Assembly: GCA_905215015.1 (NCBI GenBank)
Contig: CAJMOS010000033.1
Coordinates: 1 to 24,640, forward strand
Origin: an uncultured bacterium
GTDB taxonomy: Bacteria > Spirochaetota > Spirochaetia > Sphaerochaetales > Sphaerochaetaceae
Direction: 5' to 3'
DNA: 24,640 nucleotides
The notes under the pieces were generated by a model, which did not search any database, was not told the DNA's origin, and saw nothing but the letters and a program-made list of their open reading frames with translations. Numbering within the stretch: the stretch's first letter is position 1; the number at the start of each line of letters is the position of its first letter. The position numbers and the translations under genes were made by a program. This document shows, one piece after another, positions 15,570 through 23,154 of this stretch.

Positions 15570-17576
15570 ATGGCGCAAGCACCGCAACTTTACAAGGATT
15601 ATTTCCTGCAGTACGCCTCCTACGTCATTCGTGAGCGGGCGATTCCCGATTTGGTTGACGGCCTGAAGCCGGTGCACCGCCGCATCATCCATACGCTGAT
15701 GACGATGGATGACGGCAAGTTCCACAAGGTGGCCAATGTCGTCGGCGAGGCGATGAAATACCATCCCCACGGCGATGCCTCGATCTACGGCGCCTTGGTG
15801 ACGCTGGCCAACTACGACCTGTTCATCGAGCGTCAGGGAAACTACGGCAACATCCTTACCGGCGAGCCTGCCGCGGCTCCCCGATACATCGAGTGCCGTC
15901 TGCTTCCTCTGGCCAAGGAAGTGCTCTACAACCCGGAAATCACCACGTACGTCCCCAGTTATGACGGGCGCAGCAAGGAACCGGTCGTTTTTCCCGCCAA
16001 GATTCCCGTCGTGTTGATCCAAGGCACCGAGGGCATCGCAGTCGGCATGAGCACGACAATCCTGCCCCATAACCCGATGGAGGTGATGGAGGCGGTCAAG
16101 GCCGCCGTCGACGGCAAGCCGTTCTCTCTCTATCCCGATTGCCCGACCGGAGGCATCATGGATGTCTCCGACTATCAGGACGGCAAGGGAAAGGTGGTCA
16201 TCCGCGCCAAGCTCAACACCTCGGACCCGAAACGGGTCGTCATCGAGGAACTGCCGTATTCGGTCACCAGCGAGATGATGATCGACTCGATTTCCAAGGC
16301 GTCGAAGAGCGGGAAACTGAAAATATCGTCGGTGACGGATTATACCACCGACAAGGCCAATATCGAGATCGACCTGCCGCGCGGGGTCTCCGTAACCAGT
16401 GATTTCATCAACGCGTTGTACGCCTACACCGCCTGTGAGACGAAGATCAGCGTCAATCCGCTGGTCATCAAGGACGACCTGCCGGTGCAGATGACCATCA
16501 CCGAAATCGTCAATTTCCACGCGGCGCATCTGATGGAAGTGCTGAAGGAAGAGCAGGAACTACGCAAGAAGCATCTGTTCGATGACCTGCACGCCCGCAC
16601 GCTGGACCGCATCTTCATCGAGGAACGGATCTACAAGCGTATCGAGTCCAAGAAGACGGCGGAAGAGGTGGAGAAGGCGGTCATCACCGGCTTCAAGCCT
16701 TTCGCCGACCAGTTGCTCAGACCGATCAACCACGACGATGTCGAACGGCTCCTGAAGATTCCCATCCGGAGGATCTCGCTTTTCGACATCAACCAGAACC
16801 GGAAGCAGATCGAGACGATCAACCAGCAGATCCAGGACGCCGATTACAAGCTCGGCCATCTGAAGGAGTACACGCTGGGCTATATCGATGACTTGAAGAA
16901 GATGATCCGCGAGCAGAAGGAGAAGCGTGGCGGGGTCAAGCGCCGCACTACCATCAAGAGCTTCGAGATGGTGGACGTGAAGCAGGTGGCCCAGCGGGAC
17001 AAGAACTTGAACTACGACGCCAACAACGGCTATCTCGGCTACGACGTGAAGGACGGGCAGACCGTGCTGAAGGTCAGCGAGTTCGACCGCATCCTCATCA
17101 TCCGCAAGGATGGCACCTACACGGTCGAGGACGTGCCGGACAAGGAATTCGTAGGGAAGGGGATGCTCTACTGCGTTTTCGCCGACAAGGAAGAGCTGTC
17201 CAAGACCACCTTCACGCTGCTCTATCAGGAGAAGAGCTACAAGTACCTCTTCCTCAAGCGGTTCCAGATCACCAGCTGGCAGCTGAACAAGCCGTACCAG
17301 ATTCTTCCTGAGGGGAACTTCAAGCTGCTCAAGCTCTCCACGGTGGACAACGCCGAGGTCAAGGTGGAGTACAAGCCGAAACCGGGTCTGCGCATCAAGG
17401 AGGAGAAGTTCTACTTCAGCGACTACCCGGTGCGTGGCGTCAAGGCCCGCGGCTATCGCCTGACAGTCAAGGAAATCGCCAGCCTGCACCTGCGTGCGGT
17501 CAAGGAAGTGGTCTCCGGCGGAGCACCCACGCTGTTCGATGATGAGGATGGAGGCGCTGACGACCATGCCGAGTGA
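15570..17576 (+). CDS. parC: Type IIA DNA topoisomerase A subunit (topoisomerase IV ParC-like)
   Basis: This is the DNA-cleaving subunit that pairs with the upstream ParE-like protein. The 668-residue product starts with the winged-helix region YASYVIRERAIPDLVDGLKP and contains the active-site Arg105-Tyr106 in AAPRYIECRL; Tyr106 forms the covalent DNA link. At the quinolone site the sequence is YHPHGDASIYGALV, with Ala70 and Gly74 where sensitive enzymes usually have Ser and an acidic residue. The C-terminal DNA-wrapping domain is much shorter than in GyrA and no GyrA-box is visible, which supports topoisomerase IV rather than gyrase. GGAGG precedes the start by about nine bases. The last 11 bases overlap the next gene. 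Confidence 0.93.
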   Translation: MAQAPQLYKDYFLQYASYVIRERAIPDLVDGLKPVHRRIIHTLMTMDDGKFHKVANVVGEAMKYHPHGDASIYGALVTLANYDLFIERQGNYGNILTGEPAAAPRYIECRLLPLAKEVLYNPEITTYVPSYDGRSKEPVVFPAKIPVVLIQGTEGIAVGMSTTILPHNPMEVMEAVKAAVDGKPFSLYPDCPTGGIMDVSDYQDGKGKVVIRAKLNTSDPKRVVIEELPYSVTSEMMIDSISKASKSGKLKISSVTDYTTDKANIEIDLPRGVSVTSDFINALYAYTACETKISVNPLVIKDDLPVQMTITEIVNFHAAHLMEVLKEEQELRKKHLFDDLHARTLDRIFIEERIYKRIESKKTAEEVEKAVITGFKPFADQLLRPINHDDVERLLKIPIRRISLFDINQNRKQIETINQQIQDADYKLGHLKEYTLGYIDDLKKMIREQKEKRGGVKRRTTIKSFEMVDVKQVAQRDKNLNYDANNGYLGYDVKDGQTVLKVSEFDRILIIRKDGTYTVEDVPDKEFVGKGMLYCVFADKEELSKTTFTLLYQEKSYKYLFLKRFQITSWQLNKPYQILPEGNFKLLKLSTVDNAEVKVEYKPKPGLRIKEEKFYFSDYPVRGVKARGYRLTVKEIASLHLRAVKEVVSGGAPTLFDDEDGGADDHAE

Positions 17577-18285
17577 GCTCAAGGATCGTATTCTGTTCGA
17601 GGACAACCATCTGATTGTCATCAACAAGCTCCCCGGCGAGCTTGTCCAAGGCGACGAGAGCGGCGACGAGACGCTGGCAGACAAGGTCAAGACCTACCTG
17701 AAGGAGACCTACCACAAGGAGGGGAACGTCTATCTGGGCATTCCCCACCGGCTGGACAGGCCGACCAGCGGCATCGTCATCTACACCAAGACCGAGAAGG
17801 CGCTGGTCCGGTTGAACGAGTCCTTCAAGAGCAAGGACGTGAAGAAGGTCTATTGGGCTATCGTCGACAAGCTTCCCGAGAAAAGCGAAGGAACCCTGGT
17901 CCATTATATCTTCCGCAACTCCAAGACCAACAAGAGCGTCGCGTTTCCCGTGGAGAATCAAGGTTCCAAGTTGGCCAAGCTGGACTACAAGGTAATCGCT
18001 CAAGGCGAGCGCTATTTCCTGCTGGAAATCCACCTGCATACCGGACGCCATCACCAGATCCGCGCCCAGCTCGCGGCTATCGGCATCCATATCAAGGGGG
18101 ATTTGAAATATGGAGCGGCCAGAAGCAACCCCGACGGCGGCATTTGCCTGCACGCCCGCTCCGTCACCTTCACCCATCCGGTAAGGAAACAGCCGCTGAT
18201 GATTGTGGCCGAGCCTCCGGAGGACAACCTTTGGAACGCGCTGAAAGCCCAAGCGGAGAAGGAATCTTCTCCCCAAGGGAAATGA
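17566..18285 (+). CDS. RNA pseudouridine synthase, RluA family
   Basis: The enzyme converts uridine to pseudouridine in ribosomal or transfer RNA. The 239-residue product has the catalytic HRLDRPTSG motif with Asp64, the LHTGRHHQIRAQLA motif, GDLKYGA and the final LHARSVTFTHPVRKQPL. It has no N-terminal S4 RNA-binding domain and begins directly with the catalytic domain (KDRILFEDNHLIVINKLPGE), so it is closer to the TruC/RluA group than to RluC or RluD. The ATG at 17566 has GGAGG 11 bases upstream and overlaps the topoisomerase A gene by 11 bp; upstream in-frame ATGs lie too deep in that gene. Its 3' end overlaps the opposing gene by 116 bp. The target RNA site is not known. Confidence 0.93.
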   Translation: MPSELKDRILFEDNHLIVINKLPGELVQGDESGDETLADKVKTYLKETYHKEGNVYLGIPHRLDRPTSGIVIYTKTEKALVRLNESFKSKDVKKVYWAIVDKLPEKSEGTLVHYIFRNSKTNKSVAFPVENQGSKLAKLDYKVIAQGERYFLLEIHLHTGRHHQIRAQLAAIGIHIKGDLKYGAARSNPDGGICLHARSVTFTHPVRKQPLMIVAEPPEDNLWNALKAQAEKESSPQGK

Positions 18286-21124
18286 TCGCCTGCCCGCTCC
18301 TGCCGTCGACCTTGATGGTCAGGTCGCGTTCGAAATGCCAGCGAGTGAAATGTGCCGTCTTCGCGACGGCATATCTTTTTCCCAGCCGTTCGGGATGCCA
18401 GTTCTCCAGACTGGCAGTCAGCGCGTAGCAGCCCAGGCTGGTCAGATTCTGGAAGAAATGGGAACCTTGGCTCGGGTCGACATGCAGGGCTGGCAGACGG
18501 AGTTCCACCAGCACCTGGCAGGTGGAAATTTGGCTCCAGGTGACTGGGATCCCTTGGCTTGGATCGCTGGAGCCGATCCTTCCAGCCGTAACCAGCACAT
18601 AGGGAGCGCCATCTAGGCCTTGGTTCAAGGCTTCCAGTTCCAGCGCCATGTCCATCATTTTTTCCCGTTCGAAGGCTTCCATGTCCAGGGCCACCAGATC
18701 CCTGATTCCCGGGACCCGCCCATTGCCGATCACCAGGTCGGCGTAGAGCAGGGAACCGTTTTGCTCTTCGGGGGAGATATGGACCTCTTCTTCCTCGCCC
18801 GCCATGGCGATTGGACGGATCTGCAGCAGGGTGAAGGTGGCGGAGGGGATGTCGACGGCGAACTCGATCTCCACAGGGGTGTGCATCGCCCCCTCCCCGA
18901 GGGCGAGCAGGTCGGTGACGATGGCGGCGACCGGGAAGCTTTCATAGCGGAGCATGCCGTGGAAGGTGACCAGCCGGATGCCGCTGTCGGTGGCGCATTC
19001 GCTCTCTTGCCCGTCCGCCAATATGGTGGCGGCACTGGATAGCGAGGCTCCCTCGGCCTCCTGGATGCTTTTGAGGACGACGTGCTCGTCCCCCTCTCCG
19101 AGTGGGTCGAAGGGATGGTCCTCCAAGGCAAAGAAACGCTCCTGCCGTTTCTGCGGCATCTCTTTCTTGGGGTGCTTGGGGCAGAAGCGCAGGGATGGCA
19201 AGCCATCCACCACCGTCTTGCCCAGTCCGAAGGCGAGCTGTGCCACGCCGTCTTTCGGCGTGGTGCCCGGCATGGGCCAGAAGTCCAGCGAACGGGCGAC
19301 ACCTCCTGCCGTAGGGTAATACAGATTGCCCCACCAGGAGCCGGCCACGGGCTGGATGACGACCGCCATCTCCTCTTCTTCCTGCATGTGCTCGGTCGCT
19401 TTCAGGTAGCTCCTCGCCTTCTTGTGGAAGGTAGAGGCCCAGACACACCGTATGGCATCCTCCAGTTCCGCCAGACGGCCCGTTTCATCCCCCCTGCTGG
19501 AGAGCATGCAGGTATCGTACACTCCCGCGAAAGGCTGGAAGTGGGAATCTTCCAGCAACGAGGAGGAGCGGACTGCGAGCGGCATTTTCCAGACGGCGAG
19601 CAACGCCCGCAAATCTGCCTCGAGATCCTTCCCGACGCTCTGGCTGAGGAACAGGCGGTCGATATCCCGGTCGTCCCGCATGCCTGTAAGCTGGCTCGCC
19701 AGGTCATGGGTGTCGATGAAGTCTCGGAACAGGTCGGTGCAAAGTACCACTGTGGGAGGGATGGACAGGTGCTGGTCCTTCCACTTCTCCATCAGTCCGC
19801 TGGAGCGCAGCTCTTGGTCGATGAAGGCCAAGGCACGCCCTTTGCCGCCGAGGGAACCGGTGCCGATGCGGCTGAAGTAGATTGTCTCGTCGAAAGAGCC
19901 GCGGTCGAACTGAGTCAACGTGCGGCGGCTCCTGCTTTCCCGGTAGCCACGAATCGTCTCGGTAATTTGTCTTCTGGTCTCCTCGGGATTCTTGGAGAGC
20001 TTGATCGCGTGGACTCGCCTGGCAAGGCTGAACAGCCCTTGGGCGCGTAACCAACGGGAGAAGTCGTTGCGTGCGCTGTGGAAGGCGAAGCTGGCGGCGT
20101 CGATTCCCGGCAACACTTCCTGCAGTTCTTTCATCGAGGCCGCCCGGGCGATTTCTTTTCCGGTGCGCGGGTCGCGAAAGACGAAGGGTCCGAAGCCGTA
20201 CTCGCGGTTCATATAGTCGTACAAGTCGGAAAGCAGGGTAGGGGATTGCTTCCACAGGAATGTGAAACCTTCGTTCCAGGCCCGCTTCTGGTGGGCCAGG
20301 TCGGTGCTCTGCAACGCTATGGGAATCTCCGGATTTTCGTGGTGGAACGCCTCCGCCAGCCGGAAACCCGCGTCGCTGTCGTGTATTCCATTCCTGTCGA
20401 AGGAAATGTCGCTGATCAGGCCGAGGATGTGGTCCCGGTAGCGGGTGAGCAAATCCCACGCTTCCTCATAATTGCCCGCCAGCAGGATCTTGGGACGGCC
20501 GCGCATGCGCAGATGCTTGCCCCAGTCGTTCAGCGCCTCCAGGATGGTGGAGTTGTTGTTGTCGATCAGGCAGGTGTACATCAACGGCAGGTAGGTGCTG
20601 TAGAAACGGACCGAGTCCTCGACGAGGATGATCGCTTGTATGTCGGCTACCTGGGTGTCGTGTTCCAGGTTCATACGGTCTTCGACCAGCTTGACCATTG
20701 CCAGGAAGATGCGGGGGTTGCCTTGCCAATAGAAAAGGTAGTCGGCCTCCTTGAGGTGGTGCATCTCCGGGTTCCGCCTATGGCTTGCAGAGGGGGAGAG
20801 GACGATGACCGGGAGCCCGGGCTGGATGCCCTTGATTTCGTGGCAGAGGCTTTGCAGGTTCTCGTCCAGGTCGACCATGGTGATCACCAGCCCGAAGCCT
20901 CCGGAGCGCACCAGCGCCAGCGCTTCTCCGGCACTGGAGGCGAAGCTCAAGGTCGGGGGGGTGGAGAGCCCCAGCTGGGTATATTCCTCATACAGGACCT
21001 CTTCGATACGTCCATCCTCCTCTATGAGGAACCGGTCATAGTCGCTGGTGACGAGCAGCACGTGGTAGATATGCTTCTGCATCAACTGGTCAAAAGGTTT
21101 CCATGTAGGGTCCTGAACCATCAT
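18170..21124 (-). CDS. Receiver-domain / PEP-synthase-like ATP-grasp fusion protein
   Basis: This large protein (984 residues from the ATG at 21124; a second ATG follows at 21121) joins two response-regulator-like domains to the nucleotide-binding domain of PEP synthase/PPDK. Residues 20-115 look like a receiver that has lost its phosphate-accepting Asp (LVITMVDLDEN). Residues 163-300 look like a more complete receiver, with ILVEDS (acidic pair) and GLISDISFDRNG (likely acceptor Asp239). Residues 415-775 hold the PPDK N-terminal ATP-grasp: GSLGGKGRALAF, PLAVRSSSLLED (R519) and FAVD followed by LLQIRPIA. The phosphohistidine swivel domain and PEP-binding barrel are absent, and the C-terminal 200 residues are unrecognised, so it should not make PEP. 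It stands alone and is divergent from gdhA. No good Shine-Dalgarno sequence is visible. Its role is unknown; signal-controlled phosphotransfer is one guess. Confidence 0.85.
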   Translation of the reverse strand: MMVQDPTWKPFDQLMQKHIYHVLLVTSDYDRFLIEEDGRIEEVLYEEYTQLGLSTPPTLSFASSAGEALALVRSGGFGLVITMVDLDENLQSLCHEIKGIQPGLPVIVLSPSASHRRNPEMHHLKEADYLFYWQGNPRIFLAMVKLVEDRMNLEHDTQVADIQAIILVEDSVRFYSTYLPLMYTCLIDNNNSTILEALNDWGKHLRMRGRPKILLAGNYEEAWDLLTRYRDHILGLISDISFDRNGIHDSDAGFRLAEAFHHENPEIPIALQSTDLAHQKRAWNEGFTFLWKQSPTLLSDLYDYMNREYGFGPFVFRDPRTGKEIARAASMKELQEVLPGIDAASFAFHSARNDFSRWLRAQGLFSLARRVHAIKLSKNPEETRRQITETIRGYRESRSRRTLTQFDRGSFDETIYFSRIGTGSLGGKGRALAFIDQELRSSGLMEKWKDQHLSIPPTVVLCTDLFRDFIDTHDLASQLTGMRDDRDIDRLFLSQSVGKDLEADLRALLAVWKMPLAVRSSSLLEDSHFQPFAGVYDTCMLSSRGDETGRLAELEDAIRCVWASTFHKKARSYLKATEHMQEEEEMAVVIQPVAGSWWGNLYYPTAGGVARSLDFWPMPGTTPKDGVAQLAFGLGKTVVDGLPSLRFCPKHPKKEMPQKRQERFFALEDHPFDPLGEGDEHVVLKSIQEAEGASLSSAATILADGQESECATDSGIRLVTFHGMLRYESFPVAAIVTDLLALGEGAMHTPVEIEFAVDIPSATFTLLQIRPIAMAGEEEEVHISPEEQNGSLLYADLVIGNGRVPGIRDLVALDMEAFEREKMMDMALELEALNQGLDGAPYVLVTAGRIGSSDPSQGIPVTWSQISTCQVLVELRLPALHVDPSQGSHFFQNLTSLGCYALTASLENWHPERLGKRYAVAKTAHFTRWHFERDLTIKVDGRSGQAIISLGEKIPSPLGLSARSKGCPPEARPQSSAAVSLPDG

Positions 21125-21164
21125 GGGAAAATTGTAGCACCGGAACCGACCGGCGTGGTTTGGA

Positions 21165-21201
21165 ATTATATAATTTTGTCTAAAAAGATGAAATCTGTCA
21201 A
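21165..21201 (-). promoter_or_regulatory. Promoter region of the receiver/ATP-grasp gene
   Basis: On the minus strand TTGACA (21201-21196) is followed after 17 bp by CAAAAT (21178-21173, four of six positions). A perfect TATAAT (21170-21165) lies just downstream but has no good -35 at normal spacing. Either element would give a short leader of roughly 35-45 bases before the ATG at 21124. Confidence 0.55.
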
Positions 21202-21219
21202 AATAATCGTACAAAACTG

Positions 21220-21286
21220 TTGGAAAATGTAAAAAACAACGAGAATAATGCTGAATACAACATTTTCTGTTGACCATTGGAAAATG
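21220..21286 (+). promoter_or_regulatory. Repeated GGAAAATG motifs at the gdhA promoter (candidate regulator sites)
   Basis: TTGGAAAATG occurs at 21220-21229 and again at 21277-21286. An inverted copy CATTTTC lies at 21261-21267 and forms, with GAAAATG at 21280-21286, a perfect 7-bp dyad around the -35 element. The arrangement fits a DNA-binding protein controlling gdhA, and perhaps the divergent gene too. Confidence 0.4.
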
Positions 21287-21298
21287 CGGGTTTAGGCT
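21270..21298 (+). promoter_or_regulatory. gdhA promoter
   Basis: TTGACC (21270-21275), a 17-bp spacer and TAGGCT (21293-21298) form a plausible promoter with a start near 21305. The -10 hexamer TAGGCT is also found at the same spacing in the candidate nrdJ promoter. Confidence 0.5.
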
Positions 21299-21320
21299 GG
21301 AACCATAAAGGAGTCAAGTC

Positions 21321-22658
21321 ATGTATCAGTTGGAACCTTTCATGGCTGAGCTGGAGAAACGGAACCCCGCGCAGCCCGAGTTTATCCAAGCTGTCCGCGA
21401 AGTGGTCGAGAGTGTCATCGACTTCGTCAACGCGAACCCCGCATACGAAGCAAACAACATCCTGGAGCGGATTACCGAGCCAGACCGCGTCATCACCTTC
21501 CGTGTGGACTGGGAGGATGACGAGGGCCATATCCACACCAACCGCGGCTACCGCGTCCAGTTCAACAACGCGATCGGACCTTATAAGGGCGGCCTGCGTT
21601 TCCATCGTTCCGTCACCCTCGGGACGTTGAAGTTCCTCGGCTTCGAGCAGACCTTCAAGAACAGCCTGACCACATTGCCGATGGGCGGTGGAAAGGGCGG
21701 TAGCGATTTTGACCCCCGTGGCCGCAGCAACGCCGAGATCATGCGCTTCTGCCGCTCCTTCATGACCGAACTGCAGAAATATATCGGACCGGACCAGGAT
21801 GTTCCTGCCGGCGATATCGGTGTCGCCGGGCGCGAGATCGGATTCCTTTATGGCCAGTACAAGCGTCTTCGCAACGAGAACGCCGCAGTCCTGACGGGCA
21901 AAGGCTTGTCCATCGGCGGAAGCCTGGTGCGTCCCGAGGCGACCGGCTACGGCACCATGTACTTCGCCAACGAGATCCTGAAGGAGCACGGGGACAGCTT
22001 CAAAGGCAAGAGGATCTCCGTCAGCGGTTTCGGCAACGTCGCCTGGGGCGCCTGCGTCAAGGCGACCGAGCTGGGGGCGAAGGTGGTGACCATCAGCGGA
22101 CCTGACGGCTACATCGTCGACGAGGAGGGTGTCGGCACTCCGGAGAAATGGGAGTTCATGAAGCAGCTTCGCTCCTCCAACAACGACGTCGTCGCCCCGT
22201 ACGCCGAGAAGTTCCACTGCAAGTTCGTCCCCGGCAAGAAGCCTTGGGAACTGCCGGTCGACATGGCCTTCACCTGCGCCATCCAGAACGAGTTGGGTCT
22301 CGAGGACGCCAAGACGTTGGTCAAGAACGGCGTGAAATACGTCGTGGAGACCAGCAACATGGGTTGCCAGGCTGACGCAGTCAAGTATTTCATCGAGCAC
22401 CGCATCCCGTTCGCCCCGGGCAAGGCCGCCAACGCTGGCGGAGTCGCCTGTTCCGGACTGGAGATGAGCCAGAACGCGGAGCATCTGCCTTGGACGGCCG
22501 AAGAGGTCGACCAGCGGCTGCACCACATCATGAAATCGATTCATGACCAGTGCGTGGCCAACGGCAAGGAGAAGGATGGCTACATCAACTATGTGAAGGG
22601 AGCCAATATCGCCGGCTTCAAGAAGGTGGCTGACGCCATGCTCCAACTCGGGTACTGA
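21321..22658 (+). CDS. gdhA: NADP-type glutamate dehydrogenase
   Basis: This cytoplasmic enzyme interconverts 2-oxoglutarate plus ammonium and glutamate. The 445-residue product is the usual length for the hexameric small-subunit type. It shows FNNAIGPYKGGLRFH (Lys89), LKFLGFEQTFKNSLTTLPMG (Lys113), the active-site GGGKGGSDFDPRG (Lys125), PAGDIGVAGREIGFLYGQYK, EATGYGTMYFANEIL, and the nucleotide-binding SVSGFGNVAWGACVKATELG. The form of these blocks resembles NADP-using biosynthetic enzymes, although cofactor choice was assigned by similarity. AAGGAG lies seven bases before the ATG. It is a single-gene unit with its own promoter and a stem-loop after it. It complements icd, which supplies its substrate. 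Confidence 0.97.
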   Translation: MYQLEPFMAELEKRNPAQPEFIQAVREVVESVIDFVNANPAYEANNILERITEPDRVITFRVDWEDDEGHIHTNRGYRVQFNNAIGPYKGGLRFHRSVTLGTLKFLGFEQTFKNSLTTLPMGGGKGGSDFDPRGRSNAEIMRFCRSFMTELQKYIGPDQDVPAGDIGVAGREIGFLYGQYKRLRNENAAVLTGKGLSIGGSLVRPEATGYGTMYFANEILKEHGDSFKGKRISVSGFGNVAWGACVKATELGAKVVTISGPDGYIVDEEGVGTPEKWEFMKQLRSSNNDVVAPYAEKFHCKFVPGKKPWELPVDMAFTCAIQNELGLEDAKTLVKNGVKYVVETSNMGCQADAVKYFIEHRIPFAPGKAANAGGVACSGLEMSQNAEHLPWTAEEVDQRLHHIMKSIHDQCVANGKEKDGYINYVKGANIAGFKKVADAMLQLGY

Positions 22659-22673
22659 GGTGCCACGAGTGGT

Positions 22674-22727
22674 TGGCCGCGACGGGCCGGTCGGTTCCGT
22701 TTGCGGCCATCCCCTGTGTTTGTTTTG
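22674..22727 (+). terminator. Probable terminator after gdhA
   Basis: TGGCCGC (22674-22680) pairs with GCGGCCA (22703-22709), with an inner ACGG/CCGT pairing, 15 bp after the gdhA stop. The tail TCCCCTGTGTTTGTTTTG is T-rich but not a clean T-run. Confidence 0.5.
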
Positions 22728-22733
22728 GATTTT

Positions 22734-22878
22734 CGCGCCCCTTTGCATGCATTTGAAATTTCTCTGGAGTACCATTCTTTCTTTCTCGGATTGCGGAAAT
22801 GCAATCTGTTCCTCTCTCGGAACACAGCGGGGGGCGCGCTTTCTGCTTCTTGCCTGATAAGGGTTTCATCCCATCAGG
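22734..22878 (+). ncRNA. Candidate structured RNA upstream of nrdJ
   Basis: CGCGCCCC (22734-22741) can pair with GGGGCGCG (22831-22838) as an 8-bp closing stem. Inside it lie two perfect hairpins that touch end to end: GATTGC/GCAATC (22789-22806) and TGTTCC/GGAACA (22807-22824). A further hairpin, CCTGAT-GGG/CCC-ATCAGG, follows at 22853-22878. No known RNA family is recognised, and neither a promoter nor a clean terminator for it is obvious. The strand is assumed from nrdJ; the pairing itself does not show direction. Confidence 0.25.
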
Positions 22879-23029
22879 GTCCATCGCATGTACGACACTA
22901 GGCATTCTTTGCCGAAAGCATTTTTCCGTTGAGACATCATGCGGAACAGCAGGTTCCCTGCGGAAGGGTTTTCTTGTGTTCACAAGCATTTAGATGCCCC
23001 GTGCAGAAAAATGCTATGAAAGTTGTATA

Positions 23030-23076
23030 ACACTAAATATGGTGTACGTATACGGTTATACCCATGAATGTTGTGT
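23030..23076 (+). promoter_or_regulatory. Pair of NrdR boxes
   Basis: ACACTAAATATGGTGT (23030-23045) is a near-palindromic match to the NrdR-box consensus. A second, weaker copy, CCCATGAATGTTGTGT, lies at 23061-23076, exactly 31 bp further on, the usual three-turn spacing of paired NrdR sites. Its right half fits better than its left. NrdR represses ribonucleotide reductase genes when dATP is high, which fits the gene downstream. Confidence 0.75.
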
Positions 23077-23085
23077 TTTTTGACC

Positions 23086-23114
23086 TTGCAAATCACCTCC
23101 TCCCATGGTAGGCT
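23086..23114 (+). promoter_or_regulatory. Probable nrdJ promoter
   Basis: TTGCAA (23086-23091), a 17-bp spacer and TAGGCT (23109-23114) give a start near 23121 and a leader of about 34 bases. The -10 hexamer and spacing equal those proposed for gdhA. The NrdR boxes would lie just upstream of this -35. Confidence 0.4.
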
Positions 23115-23154
23115 TAATAGCTGTCTACGAATATGTTTTCTGGAGAATGATCCC

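Larger units (their letters stand above)
22659..23154 (+). other. Non-coding region between gdhA and nrdJ
   Basis: This 496-bp gap holds no convincing protein gene on either strand: the short open frames lack ribosome binding sites and any recognisable sequence. It contains the gdhA terminator-like stem, a cluster of stem-loops (22734-22878), smaller hairpins such as CTTGTG-TT-CACAAG at 22973-22986, an NrdR-box pair and a probable nrdJ promoter. No B12-box sequence of a cobalamin riboswitch was seen. Confidence 0.7.

Noticed and set aside
20078..21232. A 384-codon plus-strand open frame opposite the receiver/ATP-grasp gene
   Set aside because: The minus-strand protein has recognisable receiver motifs across this part; the plus-strand frame has none and no start signal.
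22799..22993. A 64-codon plus-strand open frame in the gdhA-nrdJ gap
   Set aside because: It has no Shine-Dalgarno sequence, overlaps several hairpins and has no recognisable sequence.
22659..23154. Cobalamin riboswitch upstream of nrdJ
   Set aside because: Expected because the enzyme uses B12, but no B12-box-like sequence or matching fold was found.
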